NCBI RefSeq assembly: GCF_010015585.1
Contig: NW_022985082.1
Coordinates: 62,001-126,000 of the forward strand
DNA: 64,000 nt
DNA from: Eremomyces bilateralis CBS 781.70
Taxonomy: Eukaryota > Ascomycota > Dothideomycetes > Eremomycetales > Eremomycetaceae
Reading direction: 5' to 3'
Positions 1 through 10,563 of this stretch are shown one piece after another. Position numbers and translations under genes: made by a program. The first letter of the stretch is position 1; every line of letters begins with the position of its first letter. The notes beneath the pieces were generated by a model that saw nothing but the letters and a program-made list of their open reading frames with translations, was not told the DNA's origin and did not search any database.

Positions 1-705
1 TTGCTTTCGCAAGTACTCCGCCGCCTCCTTTTGTCCTTCAGGAGTGGTGAATTCCGCCTATTGACTGTTAGCACTTAAACCAGGATACTGTCTCTAGTAC
101 ACTCACAATGTAAAGATGCTTCGCCGGCGGCGGGGTCTCAGTTTCCCCCTCTGCACCTCCCATTATCATCGCAAAGTAGTTATTGTACTGTCGCACACGC
201 GCGGGGTTGCTCGGCACTTCGTTTCCGTTTAATGGCGAGTCGAGGTCAGCAACAGTGATGTATGGTGCGGGACCTAAGAGCAACGTTAGTCCAATGATGT
301 CGGATCATGGCACATCAACCTACCTGAAGCAGATCCTTCGGGCTCGTTGACATCGCCGAGGGTATAAAACCTTGTAGCGAAGTTCGCCACGTCGAAGATG
401 AAATTATTTGGGCCAGGCAAAATGTCACTGTGAGCCGGAAGGGTGAAGAACTCCTGACTGCCCAGAAATTTCACATTTCGAAGCGGATAAAGCGCCAGAT
501 ATGGGCGTTCGACAGGCTCCGACTCGGTGGTATAGTATCTAAAGCCCGAATCGAAGCCATCGGTTGATGCCTTGAAGATTTGCGGGATATGGACCTCTTC
601 GTACCATTTCGTGAACAACTCCGGTGACAAGTCGTCCGGTTTAGAGATTTTGGAATTGACGTAGAACAGACCAGGGCCCGTCGGACCAGTTCCGGTCTCC
701 GCCAT
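1..705 (-). CDS. EthD-like (dimeric alpha/beta barrel) fungal protein, 3' end beyond the window
   Basis: Start ATG is at 705. Three exons fit: 324-705, 107-273 and 57 running off the left edge. The two introns are 50 and 49 bp, with GTAGG..TTAG and GTGAGT..ATAG borders; the first contains a perfect ACTAAC branch site. About 202 residues are visible. The N-terminal part has the pattern of fungal EthD/ferredoxin-fold proteins: a GLFYVNSKI strand, then KWYEEVHIPQIF, and later a YLALYPL strand. The frame stays open across both joins, and the last exon reads AEFTTPEGQKEAAEYLRK. Family members act as small dimeric barrel enzymes or binding proteins, but the substrate here is unknown. The 3' end lies outside the window. 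Confidence 0.7.
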
Positions 706-1610
706 CGCTTCAGTGGTTTCCTTGACTGAGTCGATTTTCCGAGAGGTCTTTTGACCTGATGTAGCGGTTGATCAGGAGAAGGGCTTTGAGGAACAACCGC
801 GAGGTGACTTTTGATAGCGAGGAACCCAGGGAATTCGCATCCGAAATACCTACTGAGGGGTCGCATTCATTTAACTAGATCGCAAAGTCAAAGCGGGATG
901 CATGTGACGTGAGCAACTTCGGACTGGCACAAAGCATATGCCATAAGCGAGATACCAGGCATACCTTACCACATACCGCATAGGGATGTACAATGCCAGA
1001 TGGAGTAGTATCATTGGTATACTGATTGTAAAGTGACTAGGAAAGCAGACGAAAGACGCAACTAGGACTGAATTGAGAGGATGGATAGATAGGGTGCCGA
1101 GCTGTCGGAACTGGACAGCCTAGGATACTTAGTCGTGGGCATATTTCTTGCCCTCTATGAGGAGGTCATAGGCCAAGGACACTGAAAGCGGACTTTGAAG
1201 AACGATGAGAGGCTGGAAACTGGGGGTGTCTTCAAGGTATCAATTGCGCTCTGAGAGAGAGATACATATTAGATATGCGAAGAGACAGGGCTAAAGGAGA
1301 GAACCACTTAATCAGGAGTTGTGGACACTGGACAGTGGTTTTCTCTTGCCAAAGATACCTCTCCACAGCGGGGTCGTCCCGACTTGCAGCAAATCTATCT
1401 ACACTTCCGCAGATGGTGGCGATTTGCTGCTTGTTCGAGAATTATAGTGGTATGCTTGTGCCTCGTACCGATTACTAAGTTAAGTAAGTCGATTACCTAT
1501 TCTAGAAGGCATCGAGATTCGAGAATTGAGATGTCATTAAGATTTAAGACAGGAGTGTTGTTACTCCAAAGACTTAGGAGGGACTGAACTGCAGGACTCA
1601 AGGTTGGTAC
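706..1610. other. intergenic, nothing recognised
   Basis: Upstream region of the EthD-like gene. Open frames are short and carry no recognisable protein pattern. Confidence 0.6.
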
Positions 1611-1612
1611 TA

Positions 1613-1852
1613 CCCTCCGGGGGGGAAGAAATTGAGTTACGTTTCTTGGCATTCCCGCAACCATCACCACCATTACAGGCAGGCCCAATTCGCTCAAAAA
1701 CAACATAATACCAAAAAGTATACTCTTTTCCTAATTAAGCAACTACTAGAGGCCTGTTTTGGTGAATTCTCCGCCGCGTTCTGGTTAAGATCGTGGGAAC
1801 TATGCTTAGGGGAATGCCAAGAAACGTAACTCAATTTCTTCCCCCCCGGAGG
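1613..1852. mobile_element. 240-bp MITE with 43-44 bp terminal inverted repeats, TA target duplication
   Basis: The left end (1613-1656) and the reverse complement of the right end (1810-1852) match over about 43 bases, apart from one extra C at the left tip. Both begin with a CTCC, a run of seven G, then AAGAAATTGAGTTACG. TA dinucleotides at 1611-1612 and 1853-1854 flank the element, as expected for Tc1/mariner-type insertion. The 150-bp interior has no coding capacity. The repeats do not resemble those of the Tc1 element at 61.3 kb, so a different autonomous partner is implied. The near-identical arms suggest a fairly recent insertion. Confidence 0.88.
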
Positions 1853-1854
1853 TA

Positions 1855-2774
1855 CTGTAAATGACCCCGGCCATGTAAGCGCGCCACCACAGTCCACTAT
1901 GAGGCATGAGCGCGTCTTTCCCCAAGTCCCCCATCTTCCGGCCTTACCAGACTGTATTCAAAAACCGAGACGGCAGAACTACGAATAATGAGCAGGACCA
2001 GTGGGCCGAAGCCCGAAAGCTCCGTTCAGACTCCAGACTTCCGACCTCAGGTTGTCTCCGGGTTAGAATACATACTATAATCGATGGAATGCGATTATGC
2101 GAAGGTGGAGATGCGCCGACCATGTCCACTTGATTCGTATTAGCCTGTGCACTATGTACATCGATGCAATTTCATTTTCCAATCAATACAAACGAGGCGC
2201 AGCCCGTGCATTGCTTGACCCATCACACCCGTGGGCCATGGTAAGACGGAGACGGGAGAACCTCCACGATCGGCGGTTGGCTTCAATGCCTACTACGTAA
2301 ACCCTTCGCTTAGGAAACTCGAGGTCGAGGATATCTCGTCGCGCTTGGCATATATACATAGTAAGCAGAGCCGCACTGTGAGGTCCTAGTATAAAGGAGG
2401 AGCGTGCCCCTAGGAGATGCGTGTCAAGACGCCAATCCACGACACACGCAACCCATCGACACAGTTGCCCTGCGCGGACGCCTGATTGAACGGGGACGTT
2501 TTCTTGATATTCTCCTCACATCGCAGCTTGGGGATTTGGGATCATAATAGATCTTGGACTTTCGCTGATATAAGAGAAAATCCGCATAAGCCCTGCTTCA
2601 CACGATATGAATCGACGGATACAGAAGCAGTGACAAGTCATCGTCGGAATCATGCGTACATAACCGCATTGAATCGCTTTGAAGGAAGAGAGAACTCGAC
2701 ACTTTAGCGCTCTGGATATCGAACCGTCCCCCGAGAACAAAACTATCTGCACACCCCAGCGTTCCGTGCCCAAC
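1855..2774. other. intergenic, upstream of the cupredoxin gene
   Basis: No convincing gene or RNA is seen. The last 100 bases are the probable 5' leader of the cupredoxin gene. Confidence 0.55.
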
Positions 2775-3356
2775 ATGCACCTCCCAACCACCCTCACCCT
2801 CCTCCTCCTCCTCCCCCTCCTCACCCTCACCGCCGACATCCACATCTCTGTCTCCAACCCCCGAACCGCCAACGTCTTCACCCCGGCCAGCACCACCGCC
2901 TCCCCCGGCGACGTCCTCATCTTCTCCTTCCTCTCCGGACCGCACGACGTCGCACAATCCTCCTTCGACTCCCCCTGCCACCCCGCCCCAAATGCCTTCT
3001 ATAGCGGCCTCGTTTCTTCCGCCTCCGACCGCACTTTCCGCGTCGAGGTCAACTCCTCCGATCCGATCTTCTTCTACTGCGCCGTCGCGGGACATTGTCA
3101 GGCCGGGATGGTCGGCGTGGTTAATCCGCCGCCGGGGCAGGCGGGGGACGCGTTGACGAGGAGGGCGAGAGGGGAGGGGAGATCGGGGACGCCGGATGAG
3201 GTCAGTGGCGGGACGTTTGGGTCGGCGCAAGCTGCGAGTGGGAGTAGTGTGTCGGCGAGTCCGGCGCCGACAGGTCCAGCGCCCGCGTTGGATATTCGGG
3301 TGGTGGGGGGAGGGGTTATGGCGGCGGCGCTTGCGTTTGCGATGGGGATGATGTGA
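2775..3356 (+). CDS. secreted, GPI-anchored-type cupredoxin (extracellular serine-rich protein)
   Basis: A 193-residue single-exon protein. The start at 2775 was chosen because it gives a clean signal peptide (residues 1-20, a Leu-rich core ending TLTA) directly before the mature strand DIHISV. The body is a plastocyanin-like fold of about 100 residues. The likely type 1 copper ligands are visible: a His in SGPHDV, and Cys, His and Met in YCAVAGHCQAGM. A Ser/Ala/Pro-rich linker follows, then a hydrophobic C-terminal tail (about residues 172-193), which fits a GPI-attachment signal. Fungal relatives sit in the cell wall or are secreted; their physiological electron partner is unknown. The gene converges on COQ1, with 285 bp between stops. 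Confidence 0.85.
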   Translation: MHLPTTLTLLLLLPLLTLTADIHISVSNPRTANVFTPASTTASPGDVLIFSFLSGPHDVAQSSFDSPCHPAPNAFYSGLVSSASDRTFRVEVNSSDPIFFYCAVAGHCQAGMVGVVNPPPGQAGDALTRRARGEGRSGTPDEVSGGTFGSAQAASGSSVSASPAPTGPAPALDIRVVGGGVMAAALAFAMGMM

Positions 3357-3641
3357 GAGATCTGGATGGCATTATCAGTAATCCCCAGGATTTGAGGAAA
3401 ATCTAGACAGTTCGGTTAGTACGCGAGGTCGCATATGGACGACTACGAAAGCGAAGAGACCGGAATCTCTTTTGGAGTAGGTGTAAGTTAACAATGTTAG
3501 TACATGTATAGTGTATATACAAGAAGTGATTGAGTGGTCCCTCGAATCGGTTGAATGCGGTATACCAATTCCAACATGAAATGTGCGAGGCCATGGAGTC
3601 ATAAATGTACAGATGCGTCCGTCGCCATCTATTGTCACCGT

Positions 3642-5061
3642 CTATTTTCGTCGTTCCAGAACTTTTTTGCACATGTTGATTAAGCCTTGCTTCGCTTCGC
3701 TTTCCGGGAAGATGCTGATCGCATCAATTGCTTGGTCGACATAAGACTGCGCAAGTGCGCGAGTCTGCTCGAGTCCGCTACTACTTGCCACCATCTGGCG
3801 TGCCTAGTGTCTGGTCAGTATGCGAAATCGAGATGTTCAAAGTCCCTGGGACACTTACGGCCTCGACGTCTCCCTCTTTTGAGAACTTTCGTCCGATTAA
3901 TGCGCCTAGGGCGCTGTTGTCCTTCCATGCGAACAGTAGCGGTGCGGTCGCCAGACCCAACTCTAAATCAGCACCAGCAGGCTTCCCTAGCTCTTGCGCA
4001 TTCACCGTATAGTCGAGCATGTCATCAACCAACTGGAACGCCAAGCCTAGATTCTTACCATACGAATATGAGGCTTCGACGACCTCCGGAGCCGATCGTC
4101 CCAGCAACGCAGCCGCGCGGCATGACTTGCTGATCAAGCTCGCCGATTTCAAGTATGTCTTTTGCAAGTAGTAGGTCAACGCGTCCTCCGACCACACCGG
4201 GTAGCTCTCATCCTTGGACGTGTTCTTTAGCTGCATGAATTCGCCCTCCACCAAATTCGCGATGACCGTCGCCAGGAGTTCCGTGACTTCTGGATCGCGC
4301 AATCGAGCCAATGCGACGGATGCGCGGCCGAGCAAAAAGTCGCCGGCCAGGACTGCCATCTTGTTGCCAAACTCCAAGTTCGCGCTCGCCGCCCCTCGGC
4401 GGGACACGGAGCGGTCGATCACGTCGTCGTGTAACAATGAAGCGGTATGGATCAGCTCCGTGATCTCGGCGAGCCGACGCTGTGACGGGAGTACATCGGA
4501 CCACTCTGCGGGCCATTCTGCGTCTGGGGTGGAGGAAAAAGCAGTGGAGGTACTGTAGGGAGGAGCGGATGGGTTGGTATCGGAGAGGATGCTGGAGGGA
4601 GATATGGGGACGTTGACTGTGGATTCGGTGGGGTTGATGGAGGAGGTTCGTGGACAGAGTGCCGTGGCGCGAGCCATGAGGAGGACGAGCATCGGCCGCA
4701 CGTATTTGCCTTCTGATTGCGTGTAGTATTTCGCGACGTTATCGAGCATCGGATGCCCGGATCCCAACAGTTGTCGAATATTGTTCGTCAGCAATTTCAT
4801 CTCCTTGGCCACGATCCTGAGCGGATCAATGCCGATGGGAGAGCTCTGGCTAGGGATGGTCGCCGTGTTGAATGCATTCTGAACCGCAGATACCGCCGCT
4901 CCCCAGGAGGATGCGGAACGTCTTCTCGGAGGATGGTATAGCGAACGCGACGAGGGAATGATCAGACTCTGGCATTGTCCGCATGCCAACGACTGGAGGT
5001 TCAGCAGCGACGTGACCGGTCTTCGCACCAGCTTGGCCTTTGCTGCAGATGACACTTTCAT
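3642..5061 (-). CDS. coq1: mitochondrial polyprenyl diphosphate synthase (ubiquinone side chain)
   Basis: Trans-prenyltransferase that makes the long isoprenoid tail of ubiquinone in mitochondria. Exon 1 is 3859-5061 and exon 2 is 3642-3803, with a 55-bp intron (GTAAGT..ACTAG). The join reads DVEA-ARQMVASSSGLEQTR, as in the family. Both Asp-rich motifs are present: LLHDDVID and LAFQLVDDMLDY; GKYVRP also lies in the N-terminal half. The first ~60 residues are rich in Arg, Ser and Ala with almost no acids, which fits a mitochondrial presequence. The start at 5061 is the first in-frame ATG; the frame is open to about 5142 without another ATG, so a small upstream exon cannot be excluded. A Ser/Pro/Thr-rich insert precedes the first Asp motif, as in fungal relatives. 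Confidence 0.92.
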
Positions 5062-5616
5062 CTTCGTCAACAATCTGCCTCTCCGTGGGTTGTGGAACGA
5101 AGGGATGCCTCTGGTGGAGGCAGGTATAAGATTGCTGGACAACGATATCTTGATAGAAGATCTAGTTCATAGACGCATTTCTAATCCGTGAGACTCAGCC
5201 GGAACTTCGGTCAAACACAGCTCGATTCGACTCGACTCTGGAGGGAGGAGTGGAAGAGTATCCAGGAAAGAGCGTCGATGATGGAAATGATGTGCTGGAA
5301 CTGAACCACCGGTTACCGCTAAGGTACCTGTAATGATCCAAAAGGATCAATTGATAGCGTGTGGTGGTAGCGGAATTTGCAGCTGGTGGAATGGTCGATG
5401 AACTTTTTTAGATGATGCTAAATGGGTCCAGCCGGCATCTACCGACTAGGTATTAAGGTAGTATTAACTACAAGGCTACTACATTCCTCCGCTACCATAC
5501 AGCTACCAATAACCAGAGTTCGATAGTCGATTACAGTGTTGACTACTTCCTATTATTGACCTGGAGCTCAGGACGACAATGGAGTACCCTTTGGAAATGC
5601 TTTGAATCAAGACAAG
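5062..5616. promoter_or_regulatory. divergent promoter region, COQ1 / VMA12
   Basis: 555 bp separate the start codons of two head-to-head genes, so both promoters and 5' leaders must lie here. An upstream short ORF overlaps the VMA12 leader (ATG near 5580). No specific factor site is claimed. Confidence 0.5.
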
Positions 5617-6493
5617 ATGGTGCTGCTTACGATCACACCCGCAACCAAGGACGCGCTCCAAGCGTACCAAGCTCTAGGCCACCGTGAGGACGATTCTGAC
5701 TCTCTTAAGTTTCCCGTGGATGGAGATGTTGGGCAGCCGATTTCCCATGGAGACGTTGTCTTTCTGTCGCAGTCGCTCCTTAAATACTACTCTGCTACGG
5801 CACCCGACGGAGATGAAGTCGAACGCAAACGACATGCGTCCCTATACACTTTGAACCAGCTACTACGAGGGGCGCGGATCTATGAGGAACCCCCAAAGCC
5901 CAAGCCGCAGCCCGTGAGTTGAACATCTAATGCTTATAGTGCCCTATATCAATGCTAACCCCTCCCTAAAGTCCTCAGAGTATGTCAAACTCATGGCGCG
6001 ACTCCGCCGCGAGCAAGAAGCGAAAGACTACGAACGGATGACCTTCCACCCATCCGACCCGTTTACCAAGCCGCAGTTCCTCGGGACAACCCCCCGCCCT
6101 ACCGACTCCTTCAGCGTAGGAAACCAATGGGTATCCGAACCCGACGACGTCACCTACGCCGACGTCAACCGCCAACTAGCGCTCATCTTCAACGTCCTCA
6201 TCTCCATCGTCGCATGTGGCGCTGCCATCTGGGTCGCCGCGAGGCACATGGACGTGCCCGCGCGGTTGGCGTTGAGCATGGTTGGAGCGATCGTGGTCGC
6301 TGTTGCGGAGGTGGTGATCTACTCCGGGTATATTCGACGGATCCAGGAGAGTAAGGCCAGCGAGGCAAAGACGAAGGAGGCAAAGGAGATCTATGAAACT
6401 TGGGTCACAGAGCCGAAGAAGGAGGCGGAGAAGCTCATACGGCCGAAGGAGAAGGCAGGAGACTTGAGACAGCGGAAATTGACCTCTATGTGA
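5617..6493 (+). CDS. vma12: V-ATPase assembly factor of the ER (Vma12/TMEM199 family)
   Basis: A 272-residue ER membrane protein that helps assemble the V0 sector of the vacuolar H+-ATPase. Exons are 5617-5913 and 5972-6493. The 58-bp intron has GTGAGT, a GCTAAC branch site and an AAAG acceptor; the join reads PKPQP-SSEYVKLMARLRREQE. The C-terminal half has two hydrophobic segments (ALIFNVLISIVACGAAIWVA and LALSMVGAIVVAVAEVVIYSG), separated by a short polar loop and followed by a Lys/Glu-rich tail. This is the hairpin topology of the family. The conserved Y-VKLMARLRREQEAKDYERM stretch precedes them. The ATG at 5617 is the first in frame. Confidence 0.88.
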
Positions 6494-7668
6494 GGCGAGA
6501 ATTGGCCGTTTACGGTGGACCTCAGGATCCAAAACTCCCCCAAGAGGAATTTCGGCGGACAGCACCTTTGCGGCCTAGCAGGAGGAGTCTTGCACCATCA
6601 ACACCGTCGACTCTTGTCGAGAGGCGCATCGGTAGCGATACCAAGTTCAAGGGCTACCAACAGAATCTACTGGGCTCAGAAAGAAGAAAAACGCGCCACC
6701 GCTGCGGACCTACACAGCATACGTGCATTTGCTCCCCAGACAGCACCTTGCAGGTAGTCTACTACCAGCAGACCAGACCATTTACAACACGCAAATGGTT
6801 TATTCAGACAAGCTTGCTATTGTCTTGAGCTTAGTATTGTCCTGTGATACAATAGCTTAAACGGCGAAGGTAGATAAAGGGCTTTCCCATTGTCTGGTGA
6901 TGGACTGACAATTGTCCTACCATATATCTGTTGTCGGCCTCTGTTACATCTATGGACTATTGCTGCCACTATACCGCCCCAATTTGGGTCACATATTCGA
7001 TTGGCAAACCTACCAAGGTCGCCGTTGAACAATGCATGGTCAATACCTATATTGTCTCTTACTCAGAAGTCTTCTTGCATTTATATTTCCTATTCGTTTC
7101 AGATATTGTGATGAAGGACCTATAACCCTCGAAACTTCTGAAAATCATTTCGTCCTGGCAACGGAATTGTCGCGTTGCAGCTGCTCGTGCCCAGTTCCAA
7201 CAGTCGGATTTCAGCCAAAATTGAAAGATTCAGACCAGTTTGCATATGGATGCCAATAAAAAGTTGGTCGGGTACCTGGATGTATTCATAAATTTTGTTC
7301 GGAGCCGGAGGACGCGCCAGCTCTGTCGCAACCACTTGGAGATGGGATCTACCTTTCTCTAAGACGAAATGACGTCGTTAAAAGGAAAGCAAGCACGCAT
7401 AACAGCATGCCGATCCCGCGCCACTAACTTCATCATATCCAGTTTACGAGAAACGAGAGGATTAAAGTCTCTTATTTCCTTTCTTCCCTTCCTGACCTTC
7501 TTTAGATTTGGTAATTTCCCTTATTGTTGTTCCAATTTCCTGTTGTCCGATTGTCGCAAGCGTTTTTAGAGCAACTCCACGAGTTCGCCTCTCGTGCGCG
7601 GCCCCTACCTTCTGTGGATTTCTCCAAACCAATTCGAGGAACTATTCCCAGGAATCCCTTTCGCAAAT
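6494..7668. other. intergenic, nothing recognised
   Basis: Holds the 3' region of VMA12 and the 5' region of the APP1-like gene. T-rich stretches around 7460-7560 are compatible with promoter or leader sequence. No conserved protein or RNA is seen. Confidence 0.5.
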
Positions 7669-9330
7669 ATGGCGCTGTCAAAGGCGGCATTATCCCTAGT
7701 GATCGCTCAATTGTATGGGGGCGTGTCCGGCTCACCAGCACCCCTTCCAAACGCTGCTCCGCATCCCATGATCACACCCTCGCCCGCCCTGCATGATCCA
7801 TCGAGGACATTTAGAGCGAGAGGCATCGTCAGCGATGTCACGGAAGGATTCGGCGGCTTTACCTCAGGAGTTGATTCGGTGTTTCGTAGTCTTGGATCGG
7901 CAATTCCGTCCTACGTCGCATCTGGTTCGTCTCACCAACTTGCCCAAATCTTCCACCAATTCTGACAGGCCGTAGGTGTACCCAACTTCTTCCAAGATTT
8001 CCCCGTCGGCGACAAGGTGCAGAGTTCGCTCGGAATCGACGACGAGCAGGTGCGGGCACTGCCTACGCAGGTTCTGAACGTTCCGCCTTACGCGAATTGG
8101 AGCAATGGCGCATGGAATATACGGTTCAGAGGAAATGTAAGATGAAGTGTCTGCGGAATATATGTACAGTCGTTAACATGTGGTCAGGTCTACAAACAAC
8201 CCAATACCTCCGAGGGGAAGCTGAATGAACTTGCGAATATCTTCCTCATCGATACGGATGTCCAGGACTTGCCTCCAGAACAACAAGCGCAAGCCCGCAA
8301 TGTCACCGCGTCCATATTCATCCTGCAGCAAGATGACGAAAACGTTACCATGCATATGGAGCCCGCCGATTCGGCGGGTTCAAGCGGCGAACCTGGTGGT
8401 GGAGGTGCCGTCACACCAGAGGGTGGCGTTCAAAACGCCACTCTCCCCGACCCAACCACCGAGCTCGGCGATTTCGATGCCTTCGTCCCAATTGAACTGA
8501 ACGGATTGACCGCCGGCGACGAAGCGACCGAAATCCAGCGACTCAATGTTTACGCGGAGGGTGCCACTTTGGGAAACGCAACCGCATACCTGGTCCCTCC
8601 CACCGGTCTGACCATTATATCCGACATTGATGACGTTCTCCGCGTCACGAAGATCTACAAGCCCGATGAAGGTATCCTGAATTCGTTCGCCCGCCCCTTC
8701 ACCCCCTGGTTGAACATGCCCGACATCTACGCCAACTGGAGCCGCAGCATCCCCGACACGCACTTCCACTACCTCACCACGACCCCGGAGCAAGCGACGC
8801 GCATCTACATGGACTTCATTTACAAGACCTACCCGGGCGGCTCCTTCGACACCCGGCCTCTGAACTTCTCCGATGTCTCCGCCACCCTCTCCATCCGCCA
8901 ACACCTCCTCGACCGCATCTTCCAGACCTTCCCGGACCGCAAGTTCGTCCTCGTCGGCGACACCAGCAACTCGGACATGATGAAATCGTACCCGGGCCTG
9001 GTGGCCGCGTATCCGAGGCAGGTGCAGTGCATTCTGATGCGCAACACGACCGCGACGGACGAGGATATGCTGTTCCCGTACAACACCGATGGGTTCAAGG
9101 ACTTGGATCAGCAGATGTATATGTTTTTCAACACGCCGGACGACCTGACTGGGCTGGATATCGCGGGTGGGAATTGCTATAATGCGTCGGTGCCGCAGCA
9201 CCTCACGTTTGGGTATCAGGCGGAGCGGTTGGGGGTGCATGGAGATACGGGTGCCGCGGGACGGGTTGGCGTGAGTTGGTACGCGGTCGTTGGCCTTGCT
9301 TCATTCATTGGCGCCTTTTTAGCGTTGTAG
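7669..9330 (+). CDS. secreted APP1-like phosphatase-domain protein (DUF2183)
   Basis: Exons 7669-7924, 7976-8136 and 8188-9330 give 519 residues. The first donor is the less usual GTTCGT. A signal peptide (residues 1-21) starts the protein. The catalytic core is the APP1/DUF2183 phosphatidate phosphatase-like domain of the HAD type: GLTIISDIDDVLRVTKIY carries the DxDx(T/V) signature, followed by FHYLTTTPEQ and KFVLVGDTSNSDMM. Cytosolic App1 of yeast dephosphorylates phosphatidic acid at actin patches. This form instead has many N-x-S/T sites, a signal peptide and a hydrophobic C-terminus (about the last 25 residues), so it is predicted to be extracellular and GPI-anchored. Its substrate is therefore uncertain. 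Confidence 0.85.
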
Positions 9331-9790
9331 GGACCTCTGTGATGAGGCAGGATAAGTCTCACGAGATGGTTATACGTTTTGCATCGGCGCATTGCTGGAC
9401 GGCGTAATGGACGACTTGGCTTTCGAGGCTTGTATATGAGAGATAGTGTATGGTAGTACGAGTACGCAAGAACGAAGTAGACATGATTCAACTTCCTTGG
9501 GTCGTAATCGATCAATTTGAACGACCGCGCTTCCGACTTTCGATATAGCTAACAACACATTAGATCCGCACCGAACTGCAGCACGACCTCGTACTCCCGC
9601 CCAACCCTTCTCAACAAATTCGGAATTCAACGAAATAAGGGAATGAATTGGCCGCTTGTCCAGATACACCGGTGCCGAAACTTACGCCGCATTCATCACC
9701 ACCCTCGTTCGGGTTACTCTCCCCATTATATGGATATCTTCCTCCCCTTCCTTAGTGATGGCTCTGCTACAGATCCTGCATCTGCGGCCC
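9331..9790. other. convergent 3' regions
   Basis: 460 bp between the stops of the APP1-like and PLAC8 genes. Only 3' untranslated sequence is expected; nothing else was seen. Confidence 0.5.
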
Positions 9791-10563
9791 TTAATTCTTC
9801 CCTGTATGCTGCGGATACTGCTGCGCGTTCTGCGGATACGCCGGCAGGCTCTGCTCCGGATACATCATTTGCGGATGCTGCTGCTGCGGCGCATACTGCT
9901 GCGGCTGGGGCGAATAATGCTGCGGCTGGGGAGCATACTGTGGCGGCTGGGAAGCATACTGCGGCTGCTGGTGCTGGTGCTGCTGTGGCGGATACACCAT
10001 GCCGGTATCCTTCGCTTCGCGGGCGCCGGCGGGCTGCTGGGTGATGAGGCTGCGCTTCTCGTTCTCGCGGAACTCGGCCTCCTTGTCTTGCTGGACGAGA
10101 TCGCAGGGTGTGCAGCAGCAGGCACAGAGGCAGTCTTTGCAGCCGCCGCCTTGGAGTTGGTACTTGGAGCGCATTTCGCCGCGTTGCATCATTTGGAGGA
10201 TCCAGTGACAGCCGCACATGGCGATGACGTAGTAGCTGGAAGGGGGGTTAGTTGGGGAGATGGGGATGGGTAGGGCTGGGGAAGGAAAAGGGGGTGAGGA
10301 GAGACGTACCCGCAGCATGATCCATTGCACCAGGAGAAATCTTTCATCGAGGAATCCTTACGAGTACGGTGATAGACTTTGCCGTAAAGAAAGCATGGGC
10401 AGCACCATCCTAGGAAGCCTGTGTGGAAAATGTATTAGTATGATAGACTCAATGGACCAGAATCCCTCGACATTAGGAGATCCGTCAAGCACATACAAGA
10501 GGAAATCGGACTGCAGCAATCCGACCCTGAATGTTCCCAATTCCGCACTTGACTGGGAGCCAT
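9791..10563 (-). CDS. PLAC8-family Cys-rich protein with Q/P-rich tail
   Basis: Three exons (10497-10563, 10310-10418, 9791-10235) give 206 residues; introns are 78 and 74 bp. The joins read SSC-FLGWCCPCFLYGKVYHRTR and GSCCG-YYVIAMCGCHW. The CCPC-type motif, the second Cys cluster (CCG, CGCHW) and CKDCLCACCCTPCDLVQQDKE define the PLAC8 domain over residues 15-125. Plant and fungal relatives affect organ or cell size and cadmium resistance at membranes. The last 75 residues are low-complexity, made of Tyr-containing repeats such as QPPQYAPQPQ. At the DNA level this is a degenerate ~30-bp coding repeat, which also creates long open frames on the opposite strand. Confidence 0.85.

Noticed and set aside
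8380-9240. 286-codon open frame antisense to the APP1-like gene
   Set aside because: Shadow frame with Val/Arg/Gly-biased sequence and no recognisable fold.
9643-10273. Plus-strand Ala- or Leu-rich frames over the PLAC8 tail
   Set aside because: Produced by the repeat that encodes the Gln/Pro tail on the other strand.
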